Source of the DNA: Calditrichia bacterium
GTDB lineage: Bacteria; Calditrichota; Calditrichia; Calditrichales; Calditrichaceae
Assembly (NCBI GenBank): GCA_026983775.1
Contig: JALSTK010000154.1
Coordinates: 1 to 34,852, forward strand
Direction: 5' to 3'
Length of the DNA stretch: 34,852 bases
Numbering within the stretch: the stretch's first letter is position 1; every line of letters begins with the position of its first letter. A program made the translations under genes and the position numbers. Below, in pieces: positions 33,202 to 34,852 of the stretch. The notes beneath the pieces are model-generated. The model ran no database searches. It worked only from the letters and a program-made list of their open reading frames with translations, and was not told the origin of the DNA.

Positions 33202-34440
33202 ATGGACAGTTTTAAACGAACTTTTCAGTATTACAAATTTTGTGCATACGGGTTTTTAAAAAACCTGCGCTTTTTCGATATCTTTTTCCTGCTTTTTTTA
33301 AGAGAAGTCGGCATCAAATTTCTATATATCGGCGTTTTGTATTCTGTCCGACAAATCACCATCAACCTGTTTGAAATTCCGTCAGGTTTGGTGGCAGATG
33401 GCTGGGGGAGGAAACGTGCCTTATTATTGGCCTTCCTGAACTATCTAACTTCTTTCCTTATCTTTTTCTTTTCTACAGATTACCGTCTGTTCATGATGGC
33501 CATGATATTCTTCGGAATTGGCGAAGCGTTCCGATCCGGTACGCATAAAGCCATGATTCTCGATTATCTAAAAATAAAAAAATGGACCGAACATAGTACC
33601 CGTTTTTATGGAAGTACTCGCTCCTGGTCTCAGTTAGGTTCTGCTCTCAGTTCTCTGGTGGCCATTCCTATTGTCTTTTTTTCCGCTTCGTACCGGATTC
33701 TTTTCCTGGCTTCAGCCATCCCTTATGTATTGGATTTTCTACTGATTTTATCCTACCCGAATGAACTAAACGGTAGTCGCTGGAGAGAGCAAACTCAAAT
33801 TCAATTATGGGATGAACTCAAGACCCATTTTCGTTCCTTTATATTATCCCTTAAAAATAAGTTGATTTTAAAAGCATATTTGAACACCGCCACCTATATT
33901 GCCTTTTTTAAAGGAACAAAAGACTATCTTCAACCTCTGCTAAAGGTAACCGCCCTTTCTTTGCCCATTATGCTTCAGTTCTCCGGACAACAGCGTACGG
34001 CCATTTTGGTGGGTTCCGTATTTTTCATCCTCTATATATTTACGTCGCTGGCTTCCCGCTTCTCCTGGCGAATCGAGCAATATTTTACAACTTTATTTCA
34101 GGCCTTAAATAAGATGTATCTGATCGGAGTGATGAGTATTGCTCTGACGGGTATCCTTATAATCGCTCGAAAGCAAGTGCTGGCTATCTTGCTCTTCATC
34201 TTTCTCTACCTTATTCAGAATATCAGGCGTCCTCTGGCAGTGAGTTATCTCAGTAAAAAAATTGATAATCAGATTCTTGCTTCCGGCTTATCCACCGAAT
34301 CCCAGTTGGAAACCCTATTGGTGGCTATTTATGCTCCCTTTTTAGGATGGTTAATCGATATTTCCGGACTTGGTGCGGGTTTGGTTATTAGTAGCATCAC
34401 TTTCTTAATAATTTATCCCTTGATCCGTCTTAAAAACTAA
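33202..34440 (+). CDS. MFS-family transporter
   Basis: A 412-residue integral membrane protein of the major facilitator superfamily with about 11-12 hydrophobic helices. The loop 2-3 signature is seen as GLVADGWGRKRALLL, close to the family G-x3-D-x2-GRK pattern, and EIPSGLVAD precedes it. Long basic loops in the middle (about residues 190-225) and near 300 fit the usual 6+6 arrangement. No substrate-specific motif is recognised; drug or metabolite export is the default guess. The start ATG 33202 has AAGGGTGG about 10 bp upstream. It is monocistronic, divergent from gltX and followed by tRNA-Ser. Confidence 0.88.
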   Translation: MDSFKRTFQYYKFCAYGFLKNLRFFDIFFLLFLREVGIKFLYIGVLYSVRQITINLFEIPSGLVADGWGRKRALLLAFLNYLTSFLIFFFSTDYRLFMMAMIFFGIGEAFRSGTHKAMILDYLKIKKWTEHSTRFYGSTRSWSQLGSALSSLVAIPIVFFSASYRILFLASAIPYVLDFLLILSYPNELNGSRWREQTQIQLWDELKTHFRSFILSLKNKLILKAYLNTATYIAFFKGTKDYLQPLLKVTALSLPIMLQFSGQQRTAILVGSVFFILYIFTSLASRFSWRIEQYFTTLFQALNKMYLIGVMSIALTGILIIARKQVLAILLFIFLYLIQNIRRPLAVSYLSKKIDNQILASGLSTESQLETLLVAIYAPFLGWLIDISGLGAGLVISSITFLIIYPLIRLKN

Positions 34441-34544
34441 ATCCCGCTATCGGATACATACGATATTTCACTACTGGTTCTCTAACAGCATCCGGAGGTG
34501 TTACAAAAGTTGCAATGCATGCTAACTTTGCTTAAGTTTGATCC

Positions 34545-34563
34545 CTCAAATTTCATATTTGAG
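34545..34563 (+). other. Perfect small hairpin upstream of tRNA-Ser
   Basis: CTCAAAT (34545-34551) and ATTTGAG (34557-34563) form a 7-bp stem with a 5-nt loop. A short T-rich stretch follows at 34572-34577. It could be a weak terminator of the MFS gene; the T run is too far from the stem to be confident. Confidence 0.3.
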
Positions 34564-34579
34564 ATGAGTCAATTTTTAT

Positions 34580-34668
<89 letters not shown>

Positions 34669-34708
34669 TGTATTTTTAAATAAGTACCTCACCGTATTTG
34701 TTCTTTGG

Positions 34709-34852
34709 GCAGAGGTGACGAGGCGGTTTATTGGGGATGTCTCGCCACCCTGAGGTCCCCCTCGGGAAAAACCTTGTACGCTCAACGGTTATAGTGATGC
34801 AATATGAGTAGCCACACCCGTCAACCACCGGGCAGGAGCGAAGCCTGTGGGC
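34709..34852 (+). ncRNA. Candidate structured RNA after tRNA-Ser, cut by window edge
   Basis: GC-rich segment without coding potential, unlike the AT-rich spacers nearby. Hairpins include GGTGACGAG with CTCGCCACC (one mismatch) and CCTGAG with CTCGGG around a 6-nt loop; AACC...GGTT follows. Bacterial SRP RNA genes often lie next to a tRNA-Ser, and the part TTGTACGCTCAACGGTTATAG vaguely recalls the Alu-domain loops of large bacterial SRP RNA. The canonical SRP loop with GGAAG is not visible before the edge. This is a suggestion only; another structured RNA or a terminator-rich spacer is possible. Confidence 0.3.

Overview
The window looks like chromosomal DNA of a Gram-negative bacterium. It encodes outer-membrane beta-barrels, lipoproteins, a FadL/OmpP1-type porin and several two-component systems that use sigma-54 activators. 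FG-GAP/ASPIC modules, large secreted metallopeptidases and moderate base composition would fit an FCB-type lineage such as Calditrichota or KSB1-like bacteria. That placement is inference; no rRNA marker is present.

Layout. (1) 2-5641 (+): the end of an M16 peptidase, then a secreted M1-like/M28/PDZ fusion peptidase and an intrinsic terminator. (2) 5711-6649 (-): a patatin-like phospholipase, divergent from the next unit. (3) 6897-11993 (+): a sensor histidine kinase with a predicted seven-bladed FG-GAP propeller and ASPIC domain outside the membrane, then an NtrC-type regulator and a small HAD protein in one tight operon. (4) 12150-17177 (+): envelope genes, namely a basic Ser/Arg-rich lipoprotein, a FadL-like porin, another lipoprotein, a frameshifted TPR gene, a small beta-barrel and an SGNH hydrolase lipoprotein. 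(5) 17182-19973: two same-direction ISL3-family copies, identical as far as can be read, 88 bp apart. (6) 20189-23305 (+): a five-PAS hybrid histidine kinase. (7) 23568-23640 (-): tRNA-Lys with promoter and terminator, followed (-) by an AGCS amino-acid symporter. (8) 32998-25327 (-): a nine-gene, nearly gapless operon, gltX / degenerate histidine kinase / NtrC-type regulator / cutA / eIF2B-like / AbrB-like / PIN / YqeC-like / YqeB-like. (9) 33202-34852 (+): an MFS transporter, tRNA-Ser(GGA) and a structured segment cut by the window edge.

Functional reading. The window is rich in signalling. It holds three kinase-type proteins and two sigma-54 activators, and one kinase lacks the phospho-accepting histidine. 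The most unusual items are the propeller-sensor kinase operon, the pseudokinase locked into a gltX operon, the YqeB/YqeC-like pair without its usual selenium/molybdenum partners, and the transposase start codon buried in a 10-bp inverted repeat in both IS copies. No CRISPR array or prophage was seen.
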